Positions 6,953 to 13,942 are shown, counted from the first letter of the stretch. The stretch is DNA of 13,942 nucleotides from Savagea sp. (GCA_030146155.1 JASLCF010000094.1:1-13942), one strand, 5' to 3'. Translations and numbers: made by a program. Notes: generated from the sequence alone by a model not told the origin.

Positions 6953-7750
6953 TTATTTTAATTGATTCATGACTTCATCAATTTGTCTTTGTTGTTCTTC
7001 TTTAATTTGCTGAATTTTTAATTCCTCTTCAGCTTTTAAATATTTCTTATAACCAAAACGTGAAATAAACAAACTGATTTCAAATAGTAATATGAGAGGA
7101 ACTGTTGTAAAGAGATGCGAGAAGATATCAGGTGGCGTAATAAACGCCGCAATTACAAATAAGATAAAATAAGCATATTTTCTTGACTTCGCTAACCATT
7201 CTGGATTTAAGAAGCCAAGTCTTGATAAAAATAGCATGACGACAGGTAGTTGGAAAACCAAACCAAATGGAATCGTTAACTGAATTAAAAAGTTGAAATA
7301 TTCATTGATTCCTATCGTCTGTTGAATATCTAAATCACCAGACAACATCTTCATAAAGCCCATAATATAAGGGATTAAAACAAAGTAAGAAAAAGCAACA
7401 CCTGCTAAAAACAAAAAGAATGCAAACGGAATATAACTTAAGGTTACACGTCTTTCTGTATCTTTCAATCCAGGTGAAATAAATGACCAAAATTGAAACA
7501 TAATCACTGGCGAAATAATAACAATCGCAAGAATAACGATGACTTTCACTAAAATAAAAATCGGATCTAACACATTAAATGCATTAAATGTGATGTCTTG
7601 TGCTTCTCCATTTTCTTGTAGGTATTTAATTAGCGGCTTCGCTAGAAAAAAACTACCAATGACAGAAAACGCAAAGAAAACGACAATAATCATCAGTCGT
7701 TTTCTCAGTTCTTCTATATGTTCAATGACTGTAAGTTGTTTTTCATCCAT
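6953..7750 (-). CDS. tatC: Twin-arginine translocase subunit TatC
   Basis: Membrane core of the Tat pathway, which recognises twin-arginine signal peptides and exports folded proteins. It has 265 residues and about six membrane spans. Family hallmarks are the N-terminal VIEHIEELRKRL (8-19), the SPGL segment before the second periplasmic loop and FITPPDIFS in the last third. The C-terminal tail after the last span is long and charged (KAEEELKIQQIKEEQQRQ), predicted helical, and exceeds the B. subtilis TatCy tail. The ATG at 7748-7750 is preceded by AAAGGGATG at somewhat long spacing. It lies 25 bp downstream of tatA. One TatA plus one TatC makes a minimal Bacillus-type TatAyCy system. Confidence 0.96.
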   Translation of the reverse strand: MDEKQLTVIEHIEELRKRLMIIVVFFAFSVIGSFFLAKPLIKYLQENGEAQDITFNAFNVLDPIFILVKVIVILAIVIISPVIMFQFWSFISPGLKDTERRVTLSYIPFAFFLFLAGVAFSYFVLIPYIMGFMKMLSGDLDIQQTIGINEYFNFLIQLTIPFGLVFQLPVVMLFLSRLGFLNPEWLAKSRKYAYFILFVIAAFITPPDIFSHLFTTVPLILLFEISLFISRFGYKKYLKAEEELKIQQIKEEQQRQIDEVMNQLK

Positions 7751-7775
7751 AGGAATAACATCCCTTTAACCATAA

Positions 7776-7961
7776 TTACTCTAACTCTTTTTTTGTTTCA
7801 GTTGGCTTTGCGTCATCATCTTTATGCAATCCTTTTGTTGCGTCTTTGAATTCTTTCAAAGAAGAACCAAATGCTTTACCAATTTCCGGTAATTTCTTAG
7901 GACCAAAAATTAATAATGCGATTACAGCGATGATTAGTAAGCTTCCAATGCTTGGCATCAT
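7776..7961 (-). CDS. tatA: Twin-arginine translocase subunit TatA (TatAy-like)
   Basis: Pore-forming Tat component of 61 residues. One membrane helix (about residues 6-20, LLIIAVIALLIFG) leads into the FGPKKLPEIG hinge and an amphipathic helix (about 25-45) ending in an acidic, charged tail, the standard TatA layout. The start is ATG at 7959-7961, 10 nt after GGGAGG (7972-7977); a second ATG follows directly. A longer reading to 8057 overlaps the end of rex and would put a 32-residue charged segment before the membrane helix, so it is rejected. It is 46 bp downstream of rex on the same strand and may be co-transcribed or driven from a weak promoter in that gap (TATGAT near 7990-7995). Confidence 0.94.
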   Translation of the reverse strand: MMPSIGSLLIIAVIALLIFGPKKLPEIGKAFGSSLKEFKDATKGLHKDDDAKPTETKKELE

Positions 7962-8007
7962 TTCGCAAGCACCTCCCTTAATAGTACCTCTATCATACAT
8001 GATTTTT

Positions 8008-8682
8008 TTATTCTTTTCTACTTTGAACTTCATCCATTTGTGACTCTTTTTCATCATTTCGGATGAAATAAATCAATGTTTGTAATTCAACGGATAAGTC
8101 AATTGTATGAACACGAATTGACTCCGGGACTGACAGACGAATGGTAGTAAAATTAAGTATACCTTTAATACCAATCGCAATTAATTGATCTGTCACTTCT
8201 TGAGCTACTCTCGAGGGAACCGTTAAAATGACCACATCGATTCCATATTCGGTCAATTTTTCCTCTATCATATCGGGATGGTACACGATTACCTCATTCA
8301 TTTTCTTTCCTTCATGAGGCGCTTTAGGATCAAAAGCAATCACTACACGAGTGTTATGACTCTTTTGAAAATTATATTTAATAAAAGCACTCCCTAAACT
8401 TCCTACCCCGATTAAAGCAACATCCGTACGCTCATCTTGATTAAGCACTCTTCTAAAGAATTGAACGAGCTCTTCTACTTCATAGCCATATCCTTTTCTT
8501 CCAAGTGCACCAAAATGAGAGAAATCTCTTCGAATTGTCGCTGCATCAATTTGCATCGCATTACTTAACTCATTTGAAGACACACGAGTTTTTCCTTGTG
8601 CTTCAAATTTTTGCAATATACGATAGTAAATGGGTAGTCGTCTAGACGTTGCTTCAGGAACTTTTTGCAAATGTTTATCCAT
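8008..8682 (-). CDS. rex: Redox-sensing transcriptional repressor Rex
   Basis: Homodimeric repressor that senses the NADH/NAD+ ratio and controls fermentation and respiration genes. It has 224 residues: a winged-helix DNA-binding domain (about 1-80, with VSSNELSNAMQIDAATIRRD and FGALGRKGYGY), a Rossmann NAD(H) domain starting GVGSLG (92-97) and the domain-swapped C-terminal helix (VELQTLIYFI). The ATG at 8680-8682 follows AGGAGGA with 5-nt spacing. It is divergent from the ABC-F gene. I see no good Rex operator (TTGTGAA-N4-TTCACAA type) in its own upstream region. The position beside tatA matches B. subtilis ydiH. Confidence 0.96.
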   Translation of the reverse strand: MDKHLQKVPEATSRRLPIYYRILQKFEAQGKTRVSSNELSNAMQIDAATIRRDFSHFGALGRKGYGYEVEELVQFFRRVLNQDERTDVALIGVGSLGSAFIKYNFQKSHNTRVVIAFDPKAPHEGKKMNEVIVYHPDMIEEKLTEYGIDVVILTVPSRVAQEVTDQLIAIGIKGILNFTTIRLSVPESIRVHTIDLSVELQTLIYFIRNDEKESQMDEVQSRKE

Positions 8683-8753
8683 TTCAATCCTCCTGATTTA
8701 CAAGTAACCGATTCTATCGTACATGACAAAAGATTGAAAGTAAAGATAGACAA

Positions 8754-8782
8754 TTGCATCACTCGGTAGGATGAATTACACT
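8754..8782 (+). promoter_or_regulatory. Candidate promoter of the ABC-F gene
   Basis: TTGCAT (8754-8759), 17-nt spacer, TACACT (8777-8782), ending 26 bp before the ATG. The -10 element matches only four of six consensus bases, so this is a weak call. Confidence 0.4.
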
Positions 8783-8808
8783 GAATACAGAGCAGAGGAG
8801 GAACACGT

Positions 8809-10731
8809 ATGATAGTGTTACAGGTCAATAAATTAACAAAAACATTTTCTGGATTACCTATATTACAAAATGTGCAATTGCAAGTTCAACATAGAGATCG
8901 AGTCGCCTTAGTAGGTCGAAACGGAGCAGGTAAATCAACCCTCCTAAAGATTATAGCAGGTGAGATGAGTTATGATTCTGGAGATATTATAATCCCTAAA
9001 GATGTATCCGTTGGTTACTTAGAACAGCATGCTCACCTTGATTCTCATTTGAGTATTTGGGATGAAATGCTCACTGTTTTTGAAGAAGTCTTACTCATAG
9101 AAAGAGAGATGAGAAAAGCTGAAATAGAATTAGGACAAATCAACCCTGAAAACGAAGTCAGTTATACTCAAAAATTAGAACAGTATGCACAATTACAAGC
9201 TTCATTTGAGGCTGTAGGAGGCTATCAATATGAGTCCACAATTCGAACTGTTTTAAATGGGATGCAGTTCTTTGAAGTAGACCATCAAAAAGAAGTCCAT
9301 ACTTTATCAGGGGGACAAAAGACAAGACTCGCGCTTGCGAAAATGCTTCTCGAAAAACCTGACTTACTGATTCTGGATGAGCCTACCAACCATCTCGATA
9401 TTGAAACACTGAGTTGGCTAGAAAAATATTTAATAGCCTATGAAGGTGCCATTTTAATTGTTTCTCATGATAGGTATTTTCTTGATCAAGTCGTAACAAT
9501 GACTTATGAAGTTTCCCGAACCGAAATGACAAGGTATCCCGGAAACTACAGTTATTATTTAGATGAAAAAGCGAAGTCCTATGAAAAAGATTTAAAGAGA
9601 TTTGAAAGAGAACAAACTGAGAAAGAACGATTAGAAGAGTTTGTCCAAAAAAATATTGCTCGTGCTTCTACATCTAAAATGGCTAAAAGTCGACGGAAAG
9701 TTCTTGAGAAAACAAATTGGATGGACTCCCCAGATGGTGATGAAAAATCAGCTTCCTTTTCATTTGATATCGCACGACAAAGTGGGAATGATGTATTAGC
9801 TGTTGATGACTTAGCGATTGGATATGATGATAAAATCATTGCAGAACATTTAAAAACAAGGATTTATCGTAAGGAGCGAATTGCAATAGTTGGCCCCAAC
9901 GGGATTGGTAAGTCTACTTTTTTAAAAACTTTAATTCAGCAAGAAGAGCCTCTCGCTGGAACTATCCGTTTTGGCACAAATGTGGATATAGGGTATTACG
10001 ACCAAGAACAAGCTACTTTAAATGGGAATGGTACGATTCTTCAGGAATTATGGGATGAATGGCCGCAGCTAACTGAACAAAAAGTACGTTCAATATTAGG
10101 ACGGTTCTTATTTTCAGGGGAAGATGTGGACAAACTGGTACCTTCTTTGTCTGGTGGTGAAAAAGCGAGACTATCTTTAGCAAAACTAATGTTACTTGAA
10201 GCCAATACTTTATTTTTAGATGAACCTACAAACCATCTCGACTTAGACAGTAAAGAAGTATTGGAAAATGCTTTAGACGACTTTCCAGGCACCCTCATTT
10301 TCGTGTCACATGATCGTTATTTTATCAATCGATTAGCCACGAAAGTAATTGAGCTGACACCTAAAGGCATCGTTGAGTACATCGGAGACTACACTTATTA
10401 TGTAAATAAAAAACAAGAACTTGAAGAATTACAATATCTCGCACAACAAGAAGAAATGCAGAAGTCTGCTACTCCAAAAGAGCAAGTTGATCACCGCGAG
10501 GCTAGTCGAGCAAGAAGAAAAATTGAACGAAGTCATGCTGCTGCAGAACAACAAATGCAAGTACTAGAATCTGAAATCGAACAACTTACTATACAGATGA
10601 ATCAGCCTGAAATTGCAGATGATCATGTTCAATTAATAGAACTTCAAAATCAAATTGATCAACTGCAAGAGCAACATGATGAACAATCTATGCTCTGGTT
10701 AGAAACAGCCGAAGCCTTAGAAAACCTTTAA
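8809..10731 (+). CDS. ABC-F family ATPase (YdiF-like ribosome-associated factor)
   Basis: Soluble ABC protein with two ATPase domains and no membrane part, 640 residues. ABC-F members bind the ribosomal E site and rescue or tune stalled translation; some give antibiotic protection. Domain 1 has Walker A GRNGAGKST (36-44), LSGGQ (166-170) and LLILDEPTNHLD (186-197). Domain 2 has GPNGIGKST (362-370), LSGGEKARL (447-455) and LFLDEPTNHLD (468-478). The interdomain linker (about 235-310) is charged and helical, and the C-terminal 100 residues form a Gln/Glu-rich coiled coil. The ATG at 8809 follows AGAGGAGG (8794-8801). Size, ends and place between tsaD and rex match B. subtilis YdiF, a housekeeping subgroup rather than a known resistance type. 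Confidence 0.94.
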   Translation: MIVLQVNKLTKTFSGLPILQNVQLQVQHRDRVALVGRNGAGKSTLLKIIAGEMSYDSGDIIIPKDVSVGYLEQHAHLDSHLSIWDEMLTVFEEVLLIEREMRKAEIELGQINPENEVSYTQKLEQYAQLQASFEAVGGYQYESTIRTVLNGMQFFEVDHQKEVHTLSGGQKTRLALAKMLLEKPDLLILDEPTNHLDIETLSWLEKYLIAYEGAILIVSHDRYFLDQVVTMTYEVSRTEMTRYPGNYSYYLDEKAKSYEKDLKRFEREQTEKERLEEFVQKNIARASTSKMAKSRRKVLEKTNWMDSPDGDEKSASFSFDIARQSGNDVLAVDDLAIGYDDKIIAEHLKTRIYRKERIAIVGPNGIGKSTFLKTLIQQEEPLAGTIRFGTNVDIGYYDQEQATLNGNGTILQELWDEWPQLTEQKVRSILGRFLFSGEDVDKLVPSLSGGEKARLSLAKLMLLEANTLFLDEPTNHLDLDSKEVLENALDDFPGTLIFVSHDRYFINRLATKVIELTPKGIVEYIGDYTYYVNKKQELEELQYLAQQEEMQKSATPKEQVDHREASRARRKIERSHAAAEQQMQVLESEIEQLTIQMNQPEIADDHVQLIELQNQIDQLQEQHDEQSMLWLETAEALENL

Positions 10732-10735
10732 TACC

Positions 10736-10774
10736 AACAACTTATCCACATGATGAATGGATAAGTTGTTTTTT
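10736..10774 (+). terminator. Intrinsic terminator of the ABC-F gene
   Basis: A 13-bp perfect stem, AACAACTTATCCA (10736-10748) / TGGATAAGTTGTT (10758-10770), with a 9-nt loop and a run of T, starting 4 bp after the stop codon. The left arm and loop contain a perfect DnaA box (10742-10750). Confidence 0.92.
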
Positions 10775-10988
10775 AATAATCTATCAAGTATTTTTACTTT
10801 ACTGTTTAAAAATAATGTATTATAAACAGATTTATACACATCACAAACACTATTATATCAATGTTAATAGAATTTACTAACACGTTGTGGATAACTTGTT
10901 ATTAACTTTTTTAATATGAAAGGGGTATCCTTGGAAGATACCCACACTTTTTTTAGTTATACACAAGTTACCCACAGTTTGTGCATAA
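10742..10988. promoter_or_regulatory. DnaA-box cluster in the tsaD / ABC-F intergenic region
   Basis: Five 9-mers fit the DnaA-box consensus TTATNCACA exactly: TTATCCACA 10742-10750 (+), TTATACACA 10832-10840 (+), TTATCCACA 10886-10894 (-), TTATACACA 10957-10965 (+) and TTATGCACA 10980-10988 (-). Single-mismatch boxes are TTACCCACA 10968-10976 (+) and TTATAAACA 10820-10828 (+). The three boxes at 10957-10988 are spaced 11-12 bp apart, about one helical turn. There is no AT-rich unwinding element plus dnaA/dnaN context, so this is not oriC. B. subtilis has reported DnaA-binding clusters outside oriC, one of them between gcp (tsaD) and ydiF, the same interval. Such sites titrate DnaA and restrain initiation. 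Confidence 0.85.
10922..10954 (+). terminator. Terminator-like hairpin inside the DnaA-box region
   Basis: GGGTATC (10923-10929) and GATACCC (10937-10943) form a GC-rich 7-bp stem with a 7-nt loop, followed after ACAC by seven T (10948-10954) on the plus strand. No coding gene needs it, because ABC-F already has a strong terminator 180 bp upstream. It may be a backup terminator, the end of a short unannotated transcript, or structure within the DnaA-binding region. Confidence 0.5.
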
Positions 10989-11078
10989 GTACAAACGTTC
11001 CCTATTGACAAGTTGATTAACCATTCTTTCTAATAGATTCTCAACGAATTAAAAAAGTACTTCACTTATTTTTTCATA

Positions 11079-11121
11079 AAAAAGAGGCGTATAGATAGCA
11101 AATTAGCTATCCATCGCCTCT
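11079..11121 (-). terminator. Intrinsic terminator of the t6A operon
   Basis: AGAGGCG (11083-11089) pairs with CGCCTCT (11115-11121), with inner pairing ATAGC/GCTAT around a small loop. On the minus strand the stem is followed by a run of six T. It starts 2 bp after the tsaD stop codon. Confidence 0.88.
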
Positions 11122-11122
11122 T

Positions 11123-12148
11123 TTATTCCCAAGAAGTTAATTTTAAATTAGGTTGCCCATTCATTGACAAATCAGAGCGAATCCCTGCTTGATACATTGC
11201 ATATCCAGCTGCACCTATCATAGCAGCATTGTCTGTACAAAACTGAATAGAAGGCACAAAGAAAGGAATGTTTAACTGTTCGAATTCTTGTTGAAGAGAA
11301 CTTCTCAACCCTTTATTCGCTGCAACTCCACCAGCTGCAATCACTTGTTTCACTTTGTACTCTCGAGCTGCACGAACTGTGCGTTCTGTCAAAACCTCAA
11401 TAACACTTTCTTGAAATCCAGCAGCTACAGCGGTAGGAGAAATCTCAATATTCTTTTGCTTTTGGTTATGTGCATAATTAATAACAGCAGATTTCAAGCC
11501 ACTAAAACTGAAATCATAACTTTCTTTTTCCAACCAAGCTCTGGGAAAAGATACTACTTCAGTAGCAGCATGTGCAAGTCGATCAATTGCAGGTCCACCC
11601 GGATATTCTAGACCTAACACACGTGCCACTTTATCATAGGCCTCTCCTGCTGCATCATCTCTCGTTTCACCAATTTTCTGAAATGAACCGTGCTTTTCCA
11701 TAATGACGAGCTCCGTATGGCCACCAGAAACGATTAAACTCAGTAATGGAAACTCCATTTTCTGCTCTAGTTGATTCGCATAAATATGTCCTGCTATATG
11801 ATGTACGCCAATAATCGGTAATTGATGCGCAAATGCAAAGGCCTTCGCAGCATTAATTCCTATTAATAAAGCCCCTACTAAACCTGGCCCTTCAGTTACA
11901 GCAACAGCTTGTAATTGGCTCGGCTGTAATTTTGCTTGTGCCAGAGCTTCATCAATCACTAATGTAATTTGTTCAACATGATGACGTGAAGCAATCTCTG
12001 GTACAACTCCACCAAATCGCTTTTGGCTATCAATCTGACTGGCAACTACATTAGAAATAATCTCATGTCCATTTTTAATTACTGCAGCCGCTGTTTCATC
12101 ACAACTCGTTTCAATTCCTAAGATATAGACATCTTTTTTTTCACTCAT
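11123..12148 (-). CDS. tsaD: tRNA N6-threonylcarbamoyladenosine transferase TsaD
   Basis: Catalytic subunit of the TsaBDE complex. It transfers threonylcarbamoyl from the TsaC/TsaC2 product to A37 of ANN-decoding tRNAs, in the cytosol. It has 341 residues. Visible are the ASKHA-fold GIETSCDET (11-19), EIASRHH (51-57), metal-binding His117 and His121 in VHHIAGH, SGGHTEL, FSFSGLKSA and CTDNAAMIGAAG with the third metal ligand Asp. The start is ATG at 12146-12148, 5 nt after GGAGG and giving MSEKKD, as in B. subtilis Gcp; a GTG four codons upstream is rejected. The start overlaps the rimI stop as ATGA, which suggests coupled translation. It was formerly annotated as a glycoprotease (gcp). Confidence 0.97.
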   Translation of the reverse strand: MSEKKDVYILGIETSCDETAAAVIKNGHEIISNVVASQIDSQKRFGGVVPEIASRHHVEQITLVIDEALAQAKLQPSQLQAVAVTEGPGLVGALLIGINAAKAFAFAHQLPIIGVHHIAGHIYANQLEQKMEFPLLSLIVSGGHTELVIMEKHGSFQKIGETRDDAAGEAYDKVARVLGLEYPGGPAIDRLAHAATEVVSFPRAWLEKESYDFSFSGLKSAVINYAHNQKQKNIEISPTAVAAGFQESVIEVLTERTVRAAREYKVKQVIAAGGVAANKGLRSSLQQEFEQLNIPFFVPSIQFCTDNAAMIGAAGYAMYQAGIRSDLSMNGQPNLKLTSWE

Positions 12149-12591
12149 AGCTTCCTCCACATGACTAACGCATCTTCTTTTTCTTCTACATAATACCCTT
12201 TACGTATTCCACCATCTTTGAATCCATATTTGCGGTATAAGTTTTGAGCCACGGCATTTGTCACTCTTACTTCTAAAGAGATTTGTGCAACACCTCTCAA
12301 TTGGCAATAACCAAGAAACTCTTTGATTAGAACATCTCCTAAATGTTGTCCTCTTCTCGAGGGATGAATAGCGACATTTGTGATTTGGCACTCGTCAAGA
12401 ATAATCCAACTCCCTAAGTAACCTACTATCTTTTGCTCTATCTCTAGTACAAAATAAGCACTATTTGGATTTTCTGAAACTTCGTATTCAAAGATGTCGG
12501 CCGTCCATGGACTCGGAAATGATGCTTCCTCTACTGCTAATACTCCGGGAATATCCGACAATTCCATTGCTCGCATGACGTAATTCTTCAT
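12145..12591 (-). CDS. rimI: Ribosomal-protein-alanine N-acetyltransferase RimI
   Basis: GNAT-fold enzyme that acetylates N-terminal alanine, classically of ribosomal protein S18, from acetyl-CoA. It has 148 residues: beta1 YVMRAMELSDIPGVLAVE, the SFPSPWT segment, the acetyl-CoA loop RRGQHLG (79-85), catalytic Glu107 in SLEVR and Tyr119 in NLYRKYGF. The chosen ATG (12589-12591) has AAGGA 7 nt upstream. The longer reading from ATG 12604-12606 overlaps the tsaB stop as ATGA, like its operon neighbours, but has only a poor ribosome site. The five extra residues lie outside the domain. The t6A operon often carries rimI in Bacillales. Confidence 0.93.
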   Translation of the reverse strand: MKNYVMRAMELSDIPGVLAVEEASFPSPWTADIFEYEVSENPNSAYFVLEIEQKIVGYLGSWIILDECQITNVAIHPSRRGQHLGDVLIKEFLGYCQLRGVAQISLEVRVTNAVAQNLYRKYGFKDGGIRKGYYVEEKEDALVMWRKL

Positions 12592-12602
12592 CGTTTCATC
12601 CT

Positions 12603-13295
12603 TCATTTCTTTTTTAAATTAGCTTCCGCCTCTGTTACTCTTAAATAACTAGGTACAAATTGATGAATTTGACTGCCTTCACCTTTCATTCTAGCTAATT
12701 GAATCAATTGACTTGCTCTAGGAACATTGAACATGGGTGGAAGAGATATCATTTTTTGTAATTGTTCTTCTGAAATTAGTTCTCTATATTGTTGATAGTC
12801 TGGACTGTTAACCCATATTGGACTTTCAATCTCTGCTAGATGATCAAGTAACTCTTTAAAAGAATAATGGCCATCCCTAAGAATAACTTGGCTGATTTGC
12901 CCTTTTTCAATCTTGTAGATACCTGCATAAACATTGTTTCTTCTAGCATCAATAAAACTGCAAACAATTTTTGATTCTATCGAATAATGAGATGTCGCTA
13001 AAACTTCTAAGCTAGATACGCCATATAGTGGCTTATTTAAAGTCCACGCTAATGTTTTTGCAATCGTAACACCTATTCTCACGCCTGTGTATGAGCCAGG
13101 TCCTTCCGAGACCGCAATAGCATCAATCTGACTAGGTGTATAATCAATTGCTTTAAATATTTGTTCTATGGTTGACATAGCTCGTACGGAATGATTAATA
13201 GGTACATTTGCAACTTGTTCAATTAATAATTCTTCATCATTCATAATTGCAATGGATAAAGGTTGATTTGATGTATCAATTCCCAACCAGATCAT
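12603..13295 (-). CDS. tsaB: t6A biosynthesis protein TsaB
   Basis: Non-catalytic partner of TsaD with the same ASKHA fold, required for tRNA t6A37 synthesis. It has 230 residues. The N-terminus MIWLGIDTSNQPLSIAI and the EGPGSYTGVRIGV block (about 64-76) are diagnostic; the metal-binding histidines of TsaD are absent, as expected. The family also shows IDARRNNVYAG (about 114-124). Its ATG overlaps the tsaE stop as ATGA, with GGAGGG upstream. Confidence 0.95.
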   Translation of the reverse strand: MIWLGIDTSNQPLSIAIMNDEELLIEQVANVPINHSVRAMSTIEQIFKAIDYTPSQIDAIAVSEGPGSYTGVRIGVTIAKTLAWTLNKPLYGVSSLEVLATSHYSIESKIVCSFIDARRNNVYAGIYKIEKGQISQVILRDGHYSFKELLDHLAEIESPIWVNSPDYQQYRELISEEQLQKMISLPPMFNVPRASQLIQLARMKGEGSQIHQFVPSYLRVTEAEANLKKK

Positions 13296-13744
13296 TTCAA
13301 TACACCCTCCAACTCTCGATTGCCTTGTTCTCCCTCAATTGAGCATACTAACTTCCTTTGATGTTCTCCTAATTGTTCAATCGAAATTCGGAGTCGTTCA
13401 AGTGGCAACTCATCAGCAATATACTGTGACCATTCTACAACTACGATTGAATGACCATCAAATACCTCATCCCATCCTAAATCCTCCTGAGTCCCTTCTA
13501 ATCGATAAGCATCTATATGGATAAAAGAAACTTCTGAAGTTTCATACATTTTCATAATTGTAAATGTTGGACTATTAACGGTATCTTCTATTCCCAAATG
13601 TTTTGCTATAAATTGCGTAAGCGTCGTTTTACCCGCACCTAAATCTCCATCTAGTAGTAAGACATCGCCCGGCTTTAAATGAGATGAAAGCTTGCTAGCA
13701 AATTCATCTAATTCATTCAGCGAATTGATTATTATTTCTTGCAT
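13292..13744 (-). CDS. tsaE: tRNA t6A biosynthesis ATPase TsaE
   Basis: P-loop ATPase that regenerates the TsaBD complex in t6A synthesis, 150 residues. Walker A GDLGAGKTT (33-41), NSPTFT (57-62), HIDAYRL (76-82) and the Walker-B-like VVVEWSQ (Glu104, Trp105) are all present and in order. The ATG at 13742-13744 follows AAAGG with 9-nt spacing. An in-frame TTG eight codons upstream is not needed to complete the domain and is rejected. It is the first gene of tsaE-tsaB-rimI-tsaD. The 90 bp upstream hold only weak promoter candidates. Confidence 0.95.
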   Translation of the reverse strand: MQEIIINSLNELDEFASKLSSHLKPGDVLLLDGDLGAGKTTLTQFIAKHLGIEDTVNSPTFTIMKMYETSEVSFIHIDAYRLEGTQEDLGWDEVFDGHSIVVVEWSQYIADELPLERLRISIEQLGEHQRKLVCSIEGEQGNRELEGVLK

Positions 13745-13832
13745 TACGGTCAACCTTTCTTTGTTCAATCTACGATTTCTAATTTATTAATATTGATCAC
13801 ACAATCTATTCTACATTCTATCACATTATCAA

Positions 13833-13862
13833 AACAAAAAAACCGATTCAAAAGAATCGGTT
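13833..13862 (-). terminator. Intrinsic terminator downstream of tRNA-Asp
   Basis: Stem AACCGATTC (13841-13849) / GAATCGGTT (13854-13862) with a 4-nt loop. On the minus strand it ends in seven T followed by GTTTTG. It lies 16 bp after the tRNA 3' end and separates the tRNA unit from tsaE. Confidence 0.9.
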
Positions 13863-13878
13863 GAATAGTCAAATCAAA

Positions 13879-13942
13879 TGGCGGTCCCGACGGGAATCGA
13901 ACCCGCGATCTCCTGCGTGACAGGCAGGCATGTTAACCGCTA
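13879..13942 (-). tRNA. tRNA-Asp (anticodon GTC), 5' end outside window
   Basis: On the minus strand the sequence shows the anticodon arm CCTGC-CTGTCAC-GCAGG with anticodon GTC, the T arm GCGGG-TTCGATT-CCCGT and the acceptor 3' half CGGGACC, discriminator G and an encoded CCA. The D arm is partly present (AGCGGTTAACATGCC region), and about 12 nt of the 5' end lie past the window edge. B. subtilis also carries tRNA genes just upstream of tsaE (ydiB). Confidence 0.93.

Noticed and set aside
7962..8057. N-terminal extension of tatA overlapping the end of rex
   Set aside because: It would add a charged 32-residue stretch before the membrane helix, unlike any TatA, and the inner ATG has a proper GGGAGG site.
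8683..8808. Rex operator in the rex / ABC-F divergent region
   Set aside because: No sequence close to TTGTGAA-N4-TTCACAA was found there.
10742..10988. Chromosomal or plasmid replication origin
   Set aside because: DnaA boxes are present, but there is no dnaA, dnaN or rep gene and no clear DnaA-trio or unwinding region; the flanking synteny points to a known non-origin DnaA-binding interval.
11005..11040. TTGACA at 11005-11010 with TCTAAT 18 nt downstream as a plus-strand promoter
   Set aside because: It points into the 3' end of tsaD with no plus-strand gene following, and the -10 and spacer are imperfect; most likely chance.
1..13942. CRISPR arrays, insertion sequences, prophage or transposase remnants
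   Set aside because: No direct-repeat arrays, transposase-like frames or paired terminal repeats were seen; all large frames are assignable to chromosomal genes.

Overview
This window looks like the chromosome of a low-GC Gram-positive bacterium of the order Bacillales. The gene order closely follows the ydiB-ydiL/groESL neighbourhood that I recall from Bacillus subtilis: tRNA, tsaE, tsaB, rimI, tsaD, a YdiF-type ABC-F gene, rex, tatA, tatC, a CPBP membrane protease, groES, groEL. Protein similarity (Rex, TsaD, GroEL, YdiF-type ABC-F) fits a Planococcaceae-like genus best, but the genus is an inference. Most genes are on the minus strand. The CPBP protease gene and the ABC-F gene are on the plus strand.

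Layout from left to right. Positions 1-1994 hold the chaperonin operon (groES-groEL, minus strand, groEL cut by the window edge), with a sigma-A-like promoter and a perfect CIRCE operator. Positions 2061-2807 encode a CPBP/Abi-family membrane protease that converges on the next operon. Positions 2835-6753 hold an iron- or heme-acquisition operon: FecCD/HmuU-like permease, ATPase, lipoprotein receptor and a divergent ferrochelatase-like protein. It is headed by a strong promoter with a Fur-box-like site just upstream and closed by a terminator. B. subtilis has no such operon at this place, so it is an insertion relative to that backbone. Positions 6864-8682 hold tatC, tatA and rex. Positions 8754-10774 hold the ABC-F gene with its own terminator. 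Positions 11079-13744 hold the tRNA t6A modification operon tsaE-tsaB-rimI-tsaD, which is translationally coupled by overlapping start and stop codons. A partial tRNA-Asp with its terminator closes the window.

Two intergenic regions exceed 300 bp. The 6628-6952 gap is accounted for by the iron-operon promoter, the Fur-like box and the tatC terminator. The 10732-11122 gap, between the convergent ABC-F and tsaD genes, carries five consensus DnaA boxes and one or two near matches, plus a terminator-like hairpin. It matches in position a non-oriC DnaA-box cluster reported between gcp (tsaD) and ydiF in B. subtilis.

The points most worth a second look are: the ferrochelatase paralogue, which keeps the catalytic His, Glu, Tyr and Lys but has lost the substrate-contacting Arg and Ser residues; the DnaA-box cluster; a GroES with a shortened roof hairpin and a TTG start; and a possible short transcript unit inside the DnaA-box region. 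Comparisons with B. subtilis proteins were made from memory, not by database search.
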